Shown here one piece after another: positions 35,161-44,858 of a DNA stretch of 64,000 bases (positions are counted from its first letter, which is position 1; every line of letters begins with the position of its first letter). The DNA lies in the NCBI RefSeq assembly GCF_000819685.1, contig NZ_CDBR01000053.1:124001-188000 (forward strand), given 5' to 3'. The stretch is from Aeromonas allosaccharophila (GTDB lineage Bacteria; Pseudomonadota; Gammaproteobacteria; Enterobacterales; Aeromonadaceae). A model generated the notes under the pieces. The model was not told where the DNA came from. It searched no databases and saw nothing but the letters and a program-made list of their open reading frames with translations. A program made the translations under genes and the position numbers.

Positions 35161-37011
35161 TTACGGTTGCCGATAAGTGGTGTCAGTCAGGAGCACGACC
35201 GGGAACGTTTTGTCGGCCTTGATGGCCGCTTTGGTCTGTGTCTTTGCCTCTTCATCGATCCACAGCAGGCCACCGTAGCTGTAACCGCTGTTGTCGCCAC
35301 CGAGGGGCCAGTAGAGCTGCTCGCTCTTGGGGGTTGCGGGCACCTTGGGCAGTTTTATCCAGCGCCAGGCCCCCTCCCGGGTATAGGGCACCTGATAGGC
35401 GGGGACGAAGCTGGCCAGCTCATAGAGCCGCTGCTGGATCTGCCGTGACAGGGCCGCCTTTTTGGCAAAGTCGAACTCCTTGTCATACTGCTCCACCAAG
35501 GCCGTGATGGCGTCATCATCGATGTTCATGATGTTGTTGGTCTGGGGCTTGTTGGCGTTGACCTTGTGGAAGAACTCCCAATAGGCGGGATAGCGGCTGC
35601 CCGCCCAAGCCATCCAGGCGCTCTGGTGCTTTTTCTCCAGCATCGATTTGAAACCGGCCGAGGCATCCATCAGGTTGAGCTCCAGATTAAGTCCCGCCTT
35701 CTTGGCTTCTTCCCGTAGCAAGGTGAGCCGCTGGGCGTGCTCTGCGGTGGTGTAGGTGATAGCGAGGGTCAGTGACTGCCCCATGTCGTTTTGCAAAATC
35801 CCCTGTGGCCCCACTTTGTTAAAGCCTGCCTTGGCAAAGTATTCCCGTGCCAGTTTGGGATCGAACGGACGGGCCTTGATCTCGCTGTTGGTAAACTCAC
35901 CCTGACCTGAGCCATAACTGTTGAGTCGCTGGTAATCCCCCCGCAGCAGGGTGGTGAGCATCTTGTCGAGGTTGAGGGCATGCTGGATCCCGAGCCGCAC
36001 ATCGAGATTATTCAGCTGCGGATCGGCGGTGTTGAGATAGAGCCCCATCGGCGATTGCGGAGTCTGATTGTAGAACCAGGTGCGCGCGATATACCCCTTC
36101 TCGAACTCCGACGTTTTGGTCTTGTCGTGCCACCAGTTGGGCATCACCAGCGGGAAGGTATCGAGATCGCCGCGCAGGAAGTGCTGCCAGGCGATGTTCA
36201 GATCCCTGAGCACCTTGATCTCGATCCGCGCGGGATTGAAGCGATGCTGGAAGTAACGCTCGTCATCCCCCCACCAGTTTTCAATCCGCTTGAAGGTAAC
36301 CGACTTGCCCTTTTTCACCTGATCGAGCTGATAGGGGCCGGTGACCGGCAACACCTTCCAGTTGTACTCCTTGACCCAGTTGGCGGTGAGCGTGATGGCG
36401 TGGCTCGGTTCCGGGCTGATGGGCAGTGATTCGAGCAGATCCTGGCGGCTCTTTTCGGTGCCGCTGGTGATGGCCAGGGTGTGATCATCAAACTTGGTGA
36501 TATCGGCTATCTGGGTGCTGTAGTAGTTGTTGTACCAGGGGTCGTTGATCTCTTTGCTGCGCATCATCTTGAGGGTAAAGAGCCAGTCATCGGCGGTGAC
36601 CGGTTGGCCGTCTGACCAGCGCGCCTTGGGATTGATGCGAAAATAGAGGGTCTTGTGGTCGGCACCGAAGGCCCACTCGTTGGCCAGCATCGGCATGGGA
36701 TTGCCGGTGACGGGGTGGGTGCTCAGCAGTGGCAGGTTGCTCTCTCGCACGTAACCGGCAAAGCCGCCGTTGGAGTCGGGGCCATATTTGCGCAGGGTCA
36801 GGGGGAAGCTGGTCATAAAGGTGCGAAAGGTGCCGCCGCGTTTGGCGGCCGGATCGGCATAGACCGGATCCTGGTTGTTGCTCTCCCACTTCAAATCAGC
36901 GGGCAGCGTGGCACTCCAGCCAAACGGGCTCCAGCATAGGGTCAGGGTGATGGCGGTGGCGCGAATGATAGGGTGGAGGCGGCGCCCCCCGGCGGTGATG
37001 GTCGATGGCAT
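35161..37011 (-). CDS. YejA-like extracellular solute-binding protein (peptide ABC transporter)
   Basis: The 616-residue SBP-family-5 protein has a signal peptide (ATAITLTLCWSPFGWSA) and the family pattern KRGGTFRTFMTSFP, LANEWAFGADHKTLYF and the closing ALSRQIQQRLYELASFVPAYQVPY. Length and sequence style match YejA, the microcin C / oligopeptide binding protein of the YejABEF importer. No permease or ATPase gene is adjacent, so it is an orphan binding protein here and its partner must be elsewhere. A terminator follows. Confidence 0.85.
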   Translation of the reverse strand: MPSTITAGGRRLHPIIRATAITLTLCWSPFGWSATLPADLKWESNNQDPVYADPAAKRGGTFRTFMTSFPLTLRKYGPDSNGGFAGYVRESNLPLLSTHPVTGNPMPMLANEWAFGADHKTLYFRINPKARWSDGQPVTADDWLFTLKMMRSKEINDPWYNNYYSTQIADITKFDDHTLAITSGTEKSRQDLLESLPISPEPSHAITLTANWVKEYNWKVLPVTGPYQLDQVKKGKSVTFKRIENWWGDDERYFQHRFNPARIEIKVLRDLNIAWQHFLRGDLDTFPLVMPNWWHDKTKTSEFEKGYIARTWFYNQTPQSPMGLYLNTADPQLNNLDVRLGIQHALNLDKMLTTLLRGDYQRLNSYGSGQGEFTNSEIKARPFDPKLAREYFAKAGFNKVGPQGILQNDMGQSLTLAITYTTAEHAQRLTLLREEAKKAGLNLELNLMDASAGFKSMLEKKHQSAWMAWAGSRYPAYWEFFHKVNANKPQTNNIMNIDDDAITALVEQYDKEFDFAKKAALSRQIQQRLYELASFVPAYQVPYTREGAWRWIKLPKVPATPKSEQLYWPLGGDNSGYSYGGLLWIDEEAKTQTKAAIKADKTFPVVLLTDTTYRQP

Positions 37012-37141
37012 ATCCTTGCTCTCCTGAAAGTCTGCTTCCTGCAGATCACGCGCTGGTGATGTCAGTCCCGATGGGGACTAGCTCATCATGAAAATTTTAT
37101 CCTGTCAGGTCAATGAAATAGCACAAATTGGCAGGTGCTCA

Positions 37142-38035
37142 TCAGGTCGCTCTCTGTGGTTTCAACCCGCGCAGTCGGCCACCCAGCAAATGGACCACAA
37201 AGCCGAGCAGCACCAGACCTGAGCCCAGCCACTGCATGGCGGTCGGATGTTCATCGAGCAGCAGGGCGGCCGCCACCATGCCAACACAGGGGATCAGCAG
37301 GGAGAGCGGCGCCACCTGCGCCACCGGATAGCGCATCAGCAGTCGTCCCCACAGGCCGTAACCCAGCTAGGTCGCGACATACGAGAGATAGAGCACGCAC
37401 AATAATCCCTGCCAGCTGAAATTGAGCAGGCTGCTGGTTATCAGCGCCGGCCCCTCGAACAGCCAGGAGAGGGCAAAAAATGGCAGGATGGGCACCAGAC
37501 CACCCCAGGCGATCAGGCTCGGCAGTGTGGTCTGGTAGCGCAGACCAATCTGGCGATTGATGACGTTGCCAAGGCCCCAGCAGGCTGCGGCGCACAGCGT
37601 CAGCACGAAGCCGAGCAGGGTCAGGTTGCCTTCGCCGTGGGTGGCGATGAGATAGAGGCCGAGCCCCGCCAAAGGCAGCGCCACCCAGTGGTGGGGTTGC
37701 CAGCGCTCCCCCAGCCAGATCATCGCAAACAGCAGGGTGAACACCACCTGGGATTGCAGCACCAGCGAGGCCATGCCTGCCGGCATGCCGAACTTCATGG
37801 CACTGAACAGAAAGGCGAACTGGCCCAGGCTGATGGCGCCGCCGTAGGCCAGCAGCCAGCGCCAGGGCATGGCGGGCCTGGGGACCAGCAAGATGGCGGG
37901 AAAGACCACGCCGATAAAGCGCAGTGCCCCCAGCAGTAGCGGTGGTATCCCCTCCAGTCCCCACTTGATGGCGATGAAGTTGAGCCCCCAGCAGAGGATG
38001 ACCAGAGCGGCCAGACACTTGTCCTTGGTTTGCAT
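37142..38035 (-). pseudogene. eamA: O-acetylserine/cysteine exporter eamA, interrupted by an in-frame amber codon
   Basis: The frame from the ATG at 38035 encodes a DMT/EamA transporter much like E. coli EamA: CWGLNFIAIKWGLEGIPPLLLGALRF, QFAFLFSAMKFGMPAGMASLVLQSQ. At codon 223 (37369-37367) it meets TAG in YLSYVAT-stop-LGYGLWGRLL, where E. coli EamA reads YLAFVATIVGYGIWGTLL. The frame then continues intact for 74 more codons (APLSLLIPCVGMVAAALLLDE). One base change (TGG to TAG) would restore a 297-residue protein. As read, the last two or three helices are lost. Either a real null allele or a sequencing error. Confidence 0.85.
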
Positions 38036-38207
38036 GGTTGAAATCCCTGTCATCAGCTGTGTGGCGCGCGGGTTTACACAGCCCGGCGCGATCGGCAAGG
38101 GTGGGAGCATACCCTTGGGCAGGTGGTGAGTGTCAAGGACAAAGGCCCGTTTGGATATTTCTGGTTGAGAGGCCCGTAGCTGCTTTTTGTTGCAAGGTCA
38201 GGGCAGA

Positions 38208-38954
38208 TCAGGCCGTGACGCAGTGCAGCGCAATACCACGGTTGGTTATAGCCGCACGCATGGGGGCGGGCAGGGCGTCGTCGGTGACCAGCACGGTGAT
38301 CTGGCCCGGTGCGCCAAGCTGGCTCGGGTGGATGGTGCCAAATTTGCTGCTGTCGGTGATCACCACATTGGTCATCCCCTTGGCCAGCACGCTGTTGACC
38401 ACATCGGCCCGCATCATGTCACGACCGGTAAAGCCCACCTCGGGGTGAAAACCGTCGACCCCGATAAAGGCCTTGGAGAAGTGCACCTGCTCGATGCAGA
38501 GGCGCGTCAGCGGCCCCACCACGCTTTCGCTCTGATGCTGGAACAGCCCGCCGAGCAGCACTACCTGAGCCGGGGTGTCTTTGAGCAGATGGGCGATATA
38601 GCTGCTGATGGTGATGATGGTGACCCTCTTGTGCAGGGCCAGATGGCGCGCCAGCATGGCGTTGGCGCTGCCCCCTTCGATAAAGACCGTCTCGCCATCT
38701 TCCACCAGCTGGGCGGCCCGCTCGGCGAGACGCTCCTTGAGCAGGTAGTTGATGTTCATCCGGGCATCCGGGTCATCGGTCTCCAGCGCCATGGCCGAGC
38801 CGTGTACCCGTCTGAGCAGCCCCTGTTTCTCCAGCGCGGTGAGGTCGTTGCGCACAGTCACCTCCGACACGCCGGTGTGTTGGGCGAGCTCACTCACGCT
38901 CATCTTGCGCGCCTGATGGACCAGAGTGAGGATCAATTGGTGGCGTGGGTTCAT
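38208..38954 (-). CDS. DeoR-family transcriptional repressor
   Basis: From the ATG at 38954 the product has 248 residues: a DeoR helix-turn-helix (ILTLVHQARKMSVSELAQHTGVSEVTVRNDLTALEKQGLLRRVHG) followed by a sugar-phosphate-sensing DeoRC domain (FIEGGSANAMLARHL, FIGVDGFHPEVGFTGRD, DSSKFG). These repressors usually sense a phosphorylated sugar, which fits the fructose-6-phosphate aldolase and glycyl-radical enzyme of this locus. It lies 95 bases after the glycyl-radical enzyme gene, in the same direction. The palindrome at 42415 is a candidate operator. Confidence 0.87.
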   Translation of the reverse strand: MNPRHQLILTLVHQARKMSVSELAQHTGVSEVTVRNDLTALEKQGLLRRVHGSAMALETDDPDARMNINYLLKERLAERAAQLVEDGETVFIEGGSANAMLARHLALHKRVTIITISSYIAHLLKDTPAQVVLLGGLFQHQSESVVGPLTRLCIEQVHFSKAFIGVDGFHPEVGFTGRDMMRADVVNSVLAKGMTNVVITDSSKFGTIHPSQLGAPGQITVLVTDDALPAPMRAAITNRGIALHCVTA

Positions 38955-39049
38955 GGTGCGCTCGCATGCAAGGTGATGGATAACGGCAAGCCACCCGTGG
39001 GGGTGGCTTGCCAATCATATGACGTCACAGGCGCCATGGGGGCACCCCG

Positions 39050-41482
39050 TCAGAGACTGTGCTCGGTGCGGGCGATGATATCATCTTGCGCATCCGGGGA
39101 TAAGGCGGTGAAGAAGGCCGAATAGCCCGCCACCCGTACCACCAGATCCCGGTACTGATCCGGATTGGCCTTGGCCGCCAGCAGGGTTTCGCGAGAGACG
39201 ATGTTGTACTGCACGTGCCACCCCTTGTGTACCTCGAAGAAGGTGCGCAGCAGGCTCATCAGCTTGGTTTTGTCCCGCTCGTTCTCAAGGCTGGCCGGGC
39301 TCAGCTTCTGGTTGAGCAGCACCCCGCCGAGAATGGCCGCCGTGGGCAGCTTGCCGATGGAGTTGAACACCGCGGTCGGGCCGAGACGATCCGAACCCGA
39401 AGAGGGGCTGGCTCCTTCCGCCAGCGGGGTGCGGGCATGGCGCCCATCCGGGGTGGCCATGGTGGCAGCACCGAACGGCACGTTGGCGGAGATGGAGGAG
39501 GTGCCCGCATAGTAGGTGCCACCGATGGGGCCACGGCCGAAGCGGGTGTTGTGCAGTCCCTTGAGCTCGTCGATGTAGCTCTGGTAAGCCTGTACCAGCA
39601 GCAGGTCAACCTCGTCCATATCGTTGCCATATTTGGGGGCGGAATTGGTGAGGCGCTGGCGCAACTGCTCGCCCTGGAGCCCTGCAAAGTCCTGCTCCAG
39701 GGCGGCAGCCAGCTCGTGCTGATCCACCACCCCCTGCTCGAACACCAGTTTCTTCAGGGCCGCCAGACTGTTGCCGAGGTTGGCGATCCCCACCTGCAGA
39801 CCGGAGACCCAGTCATAGACGGCACCCCCTTCTTTGATGGTCTTGCCGCGTTCGATGCAGTCATCTACCAGAGTGCTGCAGAGGATGTCGTGGGCTTGGG
39901 CTTCCAGCACGCTGTCGACCACGCAGTCGATCTCGATGGATTTGCGGGTGAAGTAGCGCACCTGCTCATCCCAGCGGGCCATCACCTCGTCAAAGTTGCC
40001 AAAGCTCCCGTCTCGCAGCGACTGGGGCTGGGGCAGGAATACCTTGCCGGTGGTGGCATCGCGGCCGCCATCGAGGGATGCCAGCAGAATGCGGGCGAAG
40101 TTGATAAAGCTCATGCCGGTGCAGCGATAGCCCCACTTGCCGGGCACGGCGGTCTCGATGCAGCCGATGGCGGCGTAGTGGTGGGCATCCTCCACGCTCA
40201 CCCCGAGCTTGATGAACTCGGGGATCACCACCTCGTCGTTGTTGAAGGCGGGCATGCCAAAGCCGCAACGGATCACCTGAATGCAAGCGTCGAGAAAATC
40301 CTCGCTCATCCCGGCGTGGTAGCGCACCGACAGGTTCGGCTGGGTGGATCTCAGCTGGCCGCAGGACTCCAGAATCGCGTAGGAGAGGCCGTTGACCGCG
40401 TCATGGGCCGCGCCATTCCGCCAGTTCTGGCCACCGATGGTGACGTTTTGATAGAGCGGGCTGCCGGCGGAGGCCTTGGAGTGGGTGCCGGAGCGGATCT
40501 TGTTCACCTCCAGCAACTTGAGCCAGCACCCTTGCAGCAGCTCGATGGCGCGCGTCCGAGGCAGGGATTCCGACAATTCCACTTCGCGGCGATACCAGGG
40601 GTAGAGAGATTGATCCATCCGGCCAAACGACACCGAGTGGCCGTTGGATTCGATCTGCAGAATGAGCTGGATAAAGTAGCAGAGCTGCAGCGCCTGCCAG
40701 AAGGTCTCGGGTGGCTGGTGGGCGATGTGGGCGCAGTTGAGCGCAATGGTCTCAAGCTCGCTTCGGCGCTCGGGGCGAGACTCTTGAGCGGCCATGTCAC
40801 GGGCAAGGGCGGCGTAGCGCTCGATGTGATCGCTGACCGCCTCCAGGGTGATGGCGACGGCGTGCAGGAACTGCTCGCGTTGCAGATCGGCCCAATCCGC
40901 CAGATCCAGCCGACTGCGCCGCTCGGCCACCTTGGCCTTGAAGCCATCGAGCCCCAGCGTGAGCAACTCCTCATAGTTGACCGCGAGGTGGGCATCCCCC
41001 GAGGTCATGTTGCCCTCGGCCTTGATGATGCCGCTCTCCAGCAGCGCTTTCTGTTCGTCGGTAAAGAGGCCGAAGCAGCGATCCTGCACCGTCTGGCCGC
41101 GCCAGAAGGGGGTGAGGGCATGGATGATCTCTTTGTCGGTTTCGCTGACTGCAAAACCGGCGCCGGGGCGGTCTGCCAGCTCGTCGATCTCCTTCTCAAT
41201 CCAGCTCACCGTGTATTCAGGAAACAGCGGCGCCGCCCGCACCTGACTGGCCTGGTTACCGACGATCAGCTCGTCGTGCTTGATCCAGATGGAGCGTTCC
41301 TTGAGGTGATGGGCCAGCGCCAGGGCGCGGCGCACCGGCAGCGGCCGGGCGAGATGAGCCTGATAGGCCTGCGTGTAGTGGCGGGCACGCTCGGTGCAGA
41401 CCGGTGGTTGAACGATGTGGATCAGGCTCTCTTTGTGGGCGCGGATCCGTGGGCTGAGGGTATTGAGGTCGAGCTGGGTCAT
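39050..41482 (-). CDS. glycyl-radical enzyme, PflF/YbiW-like
   Basis: The 810-residue enzyme has the glycyl-radical motif RVAGYSAFF with Gly786, 24 residues from the C-terminus, and the active-site loop IGCIETAVPGKWGYRCTG. The GCxE form (one Cys followed by Glu) is that of dehydratase-type glycyl-radical enzymes rather than of true pyruvate formate-lyase, which has adjacent CC. So the old 'formate acetyltransferase' label is probably wrong; the substrate is unknown. Its activase gene is directly upstream (4 bases). Oxygen-sensitive, so anaerobic use is expected, agreeing with the FNR site. Confidence 0.9.
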   Translation of the reverse strand: MTQLDLNTLSPRIRAHKESLIHIVQPPVCTERARHYTQAYQAHLARPLPVRRALALAHHLKERSIWIKHDELIVGNQASQVRAAPLFPEYTVSWIEKEIDELADRPGAGFAVSETDKEIIHALTPFWRGQTVQDRCFGLFTDEQKALLESGIIKAEGNMTSGDAHLAVNYEELLTLGLDGFKAKVAERRSRLDLADWADLQREQFLHAVAITLEAVSDHIERYAALARDMAAQESRPERRSELETIALNCAHIAHQPPETFWQALQLCYFIQLILQIESNGHSVSFGRMDQSLYPWYRREVELSESLPRTRAIELLQGCWLKLLEVNKIRSGTHSKASAGSPLYQNVTIGGQNWRNGAAHDAVNGLSYAILESCGQLRSTQPNLSVRYHAGMSEDFLDACIQVIRCGFGMPAFNNDEVVIPEFIKLGVSVEDAHHYAAIGCIETAVPGKWGYRCTGMSFINFARILLASLDGGRDATTGKVFLPQPQSLRDGSFGNFDEVMARWDEQVRYFTRKSIEIDCVVDSVLEAQAHDILCSTLVDDCIERGKTIKEGGAVYDWVSGLQVGIANLGNSLAALKKLVFEQGVVDQHELAAALEQDFAGLQGEQLRQRLTNSAPKYGNDMDEVDLLLVQAYQSYIDELKGLHNTRFGRGPIGGTYYAGTSSISANVPFGAATMATPDGRHARTPLAEGASPSSGSDRLGPTAVFNSIGKLPTAAILGGVLLNQKLSPASLENERDKTKLMSLLRTFFEVHKGWHVQYNIVSRETLLAAKANPDQYRDLVVRVAGYSAFFTALSPDAQDDIIARTEHSL

Positions 41483-41486
41483 GATC

Positions 41487-42383
41487 TTATCCTCTGGTCA
41501 CAGGGGTCAGCCCCTGACGTTGGGCGTATGCGTGGGCAAAGTTGAGTAAATCGGGGTCGTCGAGCGGTGTCTCCGGCGCCTGATAGGGCAGATCCAGCAG
41601 GGCATATTTGCCCATCCCCAAGGTGTGGTAGGGGAGGAAGTGGATCTCCTGCACGGTGCCGAGACTGGCAGCGGTGTCGGTGATGGCGGTGATCGATTCG
41701 CGGTCGGCATTGAAGCCGGGAATGAGCGGCACCCGGATCTGCATCGGCACGCCGTGCTCGGCCAAGCGTTTGAGGTTCGCGATGGGCAGCTCCACCTTGC
41801 CGCGGGTCCAGTTGAAGAAACGTTCTTTATCCACGTGTTTGAGATCCGCCAGCACCAGATCCAGTGAGGGGAGGCTTGGCTCAATCTGGTGCCAGGGCAC
41901 ATGGAGGCAGCTCTCGACCGCCGTGTGTAGCCCTTGTGCCTTGCAGCGTGCCAGCAGAGCGGCGGCAAAGTCGGGCTGCATAAACGGCTCGCCACCGGAG
42001 AGAGTGACGCCACCGCCGCTCCGTTCGAAGAAGGGGCGATCCCGCAAGATGGTGTCCATCAGGGTGTCCAGCATTTCATCGCGGCCGCACACCTGCAGCG
42101 CTTCGCTGGGGCAGAGGCCGCGCAGCCGTTCCATATCGTCGGCCTTGAGGGCTGAACGGCTGAGCTGGATCCCCTCGCTGTCACGCAAGATTGCCGGACA
42201 GGCCTGGCTGCAGAGCTGGCATCCCTCGATGCACTGGCGCCGGTCTAGTAGTATGTCCGGCTTGGGAGAGCGGCTTTCCGGGTTTTGACACCAGCGACAG
42301 GCCAGCGAGCACCCCTTGAGAAATACCAGGGTGCGAATGCCGGGGCCATCGTGAGTTGAATATCGTTGCAGGTCGAAAATCAT
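41487..42383 (-). CDS. glycyl-radical enzyme activating protein (radical SAM), YbiY/PflC-like
   Basis: The 298-residue radical-SAM protein has the cluster motif CSLACRWC (C25, C29, C32), followed by a ferredoxin-like insert rich in Cys ([13 protein letters not shown]), as in activases of dehydratase-type glycyl-radical enzymes. The SAM-binding GGE segment is present in [11 protein letters not shown]. It installs the glycyl radical on the enzyme encoded just downstream. First gene of the minus-strand operon activase / glycyl-radical enzyme / DeoR regulator, divergent from fsa. Confidence 0.92.
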   Translation of the reverse strand: MIFDLQRYSTHDGPGIRTLVFLKGCSLACRWCQNPESRSPKPDILLDRRQCIEGCQLCSQACPAILRDSEGIQLSRSALKADDMERLRGLCPSEALQVCGRDEMLDTLMDTILRDRPFFERSGGGVTLSGGEPFMQPDFAAALLARCKAQGLHTAVESCLHVPWHQIEPSLPSLDLVLADLKHVDKERFFNWTRGKVELPIANLKRLAEHGVPMQIRVPLIPGFNADRESITAITDTAASLGTVQEIHFLPYHTLGMGKYALLDLPYQAPETPLDDPDLLNFAHAYAQRQGLTPVTRG

Positions 42384-42414
42384 ACCGCCTCCTTTTGTAT
42401 TTGCATTCTATTTG

Positions 42415-42428
42415 CTTTCATTCGAAAG
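42415..42428. promoter_or_regulatory. palindrome, candidate DeoR-type operator
   Basis: CTTTC-ATTC-GAAAG lies between the divergent activase and aldolase genes. The assignment to the nearby DeoR regulator is an inference. Confidence 0.4.
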
Positions 42429-42433
42429 TTGAT

Positions 42434-42447
42434 TTGATTTCGATCAA
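42434..42447. promoter_or_regulatory. FNR binding site between glycyl-radical operon and fsa
   Basis: TTGAT-TTCG-ATCAA is a perfect FNR consensus (TTGAT-N4-ATCAA) in the divergent promoter region. Confidence 0.8.
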
Positions 42448-42511
42448 GCTATTTGCAGATGTTTTATCGCTAGAATGGCGACATATTGAACATCCCGTTA
42501 AGGAGTTAGAG

Positions 42512-43165
42512 ATGGAGCTGTATCTCGATACCGCCGATGTGGCGGCAGTGCGTCGCTGGTCACGGATCCTGCCGTTGGCCGGTGTCACCACCAATCCTTC
42601 CATTACTGCCGCCGGGGGCATGCCGCTCTCCGAGCTGCTGCCCGCCCTGCGCGACGTACTGGGGCCCAAGGCGCGCCTGTTTGCTCAGGTGATGGCCAAA
42701 ACCGACACCGAGATGGTGCGCGAGGCGTTCGCCCTGCGTGAGCTGGACCCGGATCTGGTGATCAAGATCCCGGTATGCGCAGAGGGATTGGCAGCGATCA
42801 AGAGCCTGACCGCCAACGGCGTGCCGACGCTGGGCACGGCGGTCTATACCCCGCTGCAAGGCTGGCTGGCGGCGGTGGCGGGGGCGGAATATGTCGCACC
42901 TTATGTCAACCGACTGGATGCCCAGGGGGGCGATGGCATCGCCACCGTGCAGGAGCTGCAACAGCTGCTTGAGCTGCACGCCCCGAACAGCAAGGTGCTG
43001 GCGGCGTCATTCCGCACTCCCCGTCAGGCGCTTGACTGCCTGCTGGCCGGTTGCCAGTCCATCACCTTGCCGCTCGATGTGGCGGAGCAGTTGCTGAACG
43101 TGCCTGCGGTGGATGCGGCGCTGGTGAAGTTTGATCAGGATTGGCAGCGCGCCTTCGGTCGTTGA
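42512..43165 (+). CDS. fsaA: fructose-6-phosphate aldolase
   Basis: The 217-residue transaldolase-family protein starts [16 protein letters not shown] and includes [11 protein letters not shown] and the Schiff-base lysine K85 in [13 protein letters not shown], the same number as in E. coli FsaA (220 residues). It cleaves fructose-6-phosphate to dihydroxyacetone and glyceraldehyde-3-phosphate. A GGAG ribosome site lies before the ATG; a longer frame upstream is not supported. It is divergent from the glycyl-radical operon, as the E. coli fsaA-ybiYW neighbourhood also groups these genes. Confidence 0.93.
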   Translation: MELYLDTADVAAVRRWSRILPLAGVTTNPSITAAGGMPLSELLPALRDVLGPKARLFAQVMAKTDTEMVREAFALRELDPDLVIKIPVCAEGLAAIKSLTANGVPTLGTAVYTPLQGWLAAVAGAEYVAPYVNRLDAQGGDGIATVQELQQLLELHAPNSKVLAASFRTPRQALDCLLAGCQSITLPLDVAEQLLNVPAVDAALVKFDQDWQRAFGR

Positions 43166-43293
43166 TTGCAGTGACAAGCGGATTGTTGTGATAAAGGGGG
43201 GAGGGTGAAGCGCAGGTTGTGGGGATTGACCGACTAGACTTGAAAGAGGGGGCCACGTTCGCTGGCCGCCCTGCAGTTTACCGGAGGTATCCC

Positions 43294-43473
43294 ATGAGCG
43301 ACCATTTGCTACTCCCCCATGGTGAAGATTTGCGTCGTGCGGTGCTTTGGCTCAGCGAGCATCACTTGCACGATATCTCTGCCATTGAAGAGGCCAGCCT
43401 GCGTTTTGATCTCTCGCCACTGGATGAGGAGTTTCTGATCCAGCACTGGCTCGACAGCCAGCGCCAATCATGA
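43294..43473 (+). CDS. small hypothetical acidic protein
   Basis: From the ATG at 43294 with an ideal GGAGG 5 bases before it, the product is 59 residues, helical and acidic: MSDHLLLPHGEDLRRAVLWLSE, then AIEEASLRFDLSPLDEEFL. I do not recognise the family, but ribosome site and composition support a real gene. It is convergent with the HD-GYP gene 17 bases away. Confidence 0.7.
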   Translation: MSDHLLLPHGEDLRRAVLWLSEHHLHDISAIEEASLRFDLSPLDEEFLIQHWLDSQRQS

Positions 43474-43490
43474 ATATCTGAGGTAAGGGA

Positions 43491-44690
43491 TTAGAAGAAG
43501 TTGGCGAGTTTGATGCCAAACTCTTTGGGATCGACTGTGCATTCGATGCTCTCCTGCACACCTGATTTGGCCAGATCCAGCCACTGCACCTCGAGGTAGT
43601 GACGCTGGGTGGCGTGATAGATCACCTTGACCACCGGCTTGAGCGGTTGCTGTTCGTTGCGCTGCATCACGATGGCCAAGCGCTGGTTCGAGAGTTGCAC
43701 CAGCGTTCCCACCGGATAGACCCCCATGCACTTGATGAACCTGGTCACCAGTTCGGCATCGAAGTGCTGATTGATCCCCTTGAGTAGAATGCGGAAGGCT
43801 TGGGTCGGCTGCATGCCCGCTTTGTAGACCCGATCCGCGGTGATGGCATCATAGACATCGACGATGCCGCTCATCCGGGTATAGAGCGAGAGCTGCTCGC
43901 CTTTGAGCCGCTGTGGGTAGCCGGTACCATCAAGCCGCTCGTGATGGTTGGCGGCCACTTCCAGCATGGTGGGGGTGATGCCCGGGGTATTACTGAGGAT
44001 CTCGTAACTGTGCACCACATGCTGGCGCATGATGGTGAACTCCTCGTCAGTCAGCTTGCCCGGTTTGTTGAGCACCTCGTCCGGGGTCATGATCTTGCCC
44101 ACGTCGTGCAGCAGGCCACCCAGGGTCAGCTCTTTGAGCACGCTGCGCTCCAGACCCAGATAGCGACCGAAGTTGGCGAGCAGAATGGCCACGTTCATGG
44201 AGTGCTCCATCAGGTAGGCATCCTTGGCGCGAATACGGGCCAGACAGAGCATGGCATCGCCGTGGCTGAACATGGTGTCTACCATCTCTTCGGCGACTTC
44301 CGCCAGCGGGGTGATGTCGATGGGTTCACCCGCCTTGAGCTGGCGAATGAACTTGCCTTGCAGCTCGCGGGCCTCTTGGTAAAGGCGGCGGATCTTCAGC
44401 TCCCGCCCTTCACCGTTGGCACTGGCCCGGCGTCCCGCCTGGGCGCTGTTGGCATTGAGGTCGGGGGAGATAACGGCGTCACTCTCGGCGCTGCCCAGCT
44501 TGCTGCGGGCCAGATCAATGCGCACCGTGAGCACCCCCTGGCGTACCAGATTGGCAATTTGTGCCACGCTGGTCACCATACCCATCTGGGCGATCTCCAT
44601 CCCACCTGTCTGGCTGGCGATAGCAATGACATACATGCCGGGTTTCAGCTGGTTGACGGGAATGACGGGATAGGATGCTTGAGACTTCAT
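43491..44690 (-). CDS. HD-GYP domain cyclic di-GMP phosphodiesterase
   Basis: From the ATG at 44690 (AGGA upstream) the product has 399 residues: an N-terminal DUF3391-like domain (VNQLKPGMYVIAI...), then an HD-GYP domain with H-D in GLLHDVGK, HHERLDGTGYP and the ITADRVY segment. All metal-ligand motifs appear intact, so it should hydrolyse cyclic di-GMP. Cytoplasmic; no membrane segment. A longer open frame to 44756 is not needed. It acts against the GGDEF-EAL protein elsewhere in the window only by inference. Confidence 0.92.
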   Translation of the reverse strand: MKSQASYPVIPVNQLKPGMYVIAIASQTGGMEIAQMGMVTSVAQIANLVRQGVLTVRIDLARSKLGSAESDAVISPDLNANSAQAGRRASANGEGRELKIRRLYQEARELQGKFIRQLKAGEPIDITPLAEVAEEMVDTMFSHGDAMLCLARIRAKDAYLMEHSMNVAILLANFGRYLGLERSVLKELTLGGLLHDVGKIMTPDEVLNKPGKLTDEEFTIMRQHVVHSYEILSNTPGITPTMLEVAANHHERLDGTGYPQRLKGEQLSLYTRMSGIVDVYDAITADRVYKAGMQPTQAFRILLKGINQHFDAELVTRFIKCMGVYPVGTLVQLSNQRLAIVMQRNEQQPLKPVVKVIYHATQRHYLEVQWLDLAKSGVQESIECTVDPKEFGIKLANFF

Positions 44691-44858
44691 GAGGGCTTCC
44701 TGACTTTTATTATTATGAGTATCGTTCGGATGGGTCACACCGGAGAAGTGTAACATTGGATGACCAGTTCGTCATAATTGGCAACCCCTTAACAGTGGCG
44801 TTGTCGCCCCCGCCCGATATAATGACGCCCCTTTACTTGTTGGACTCCGAGGTTGTGA

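Noticed and set aside
39215-41545. 776-residue open frame antisense to the glycyl-radical enzyme
   Set aside because: It is the mirror of a clear enzyme gene; its composition (many His, Gly, Gln, Leu) is a by-product of GC-rich codon use.
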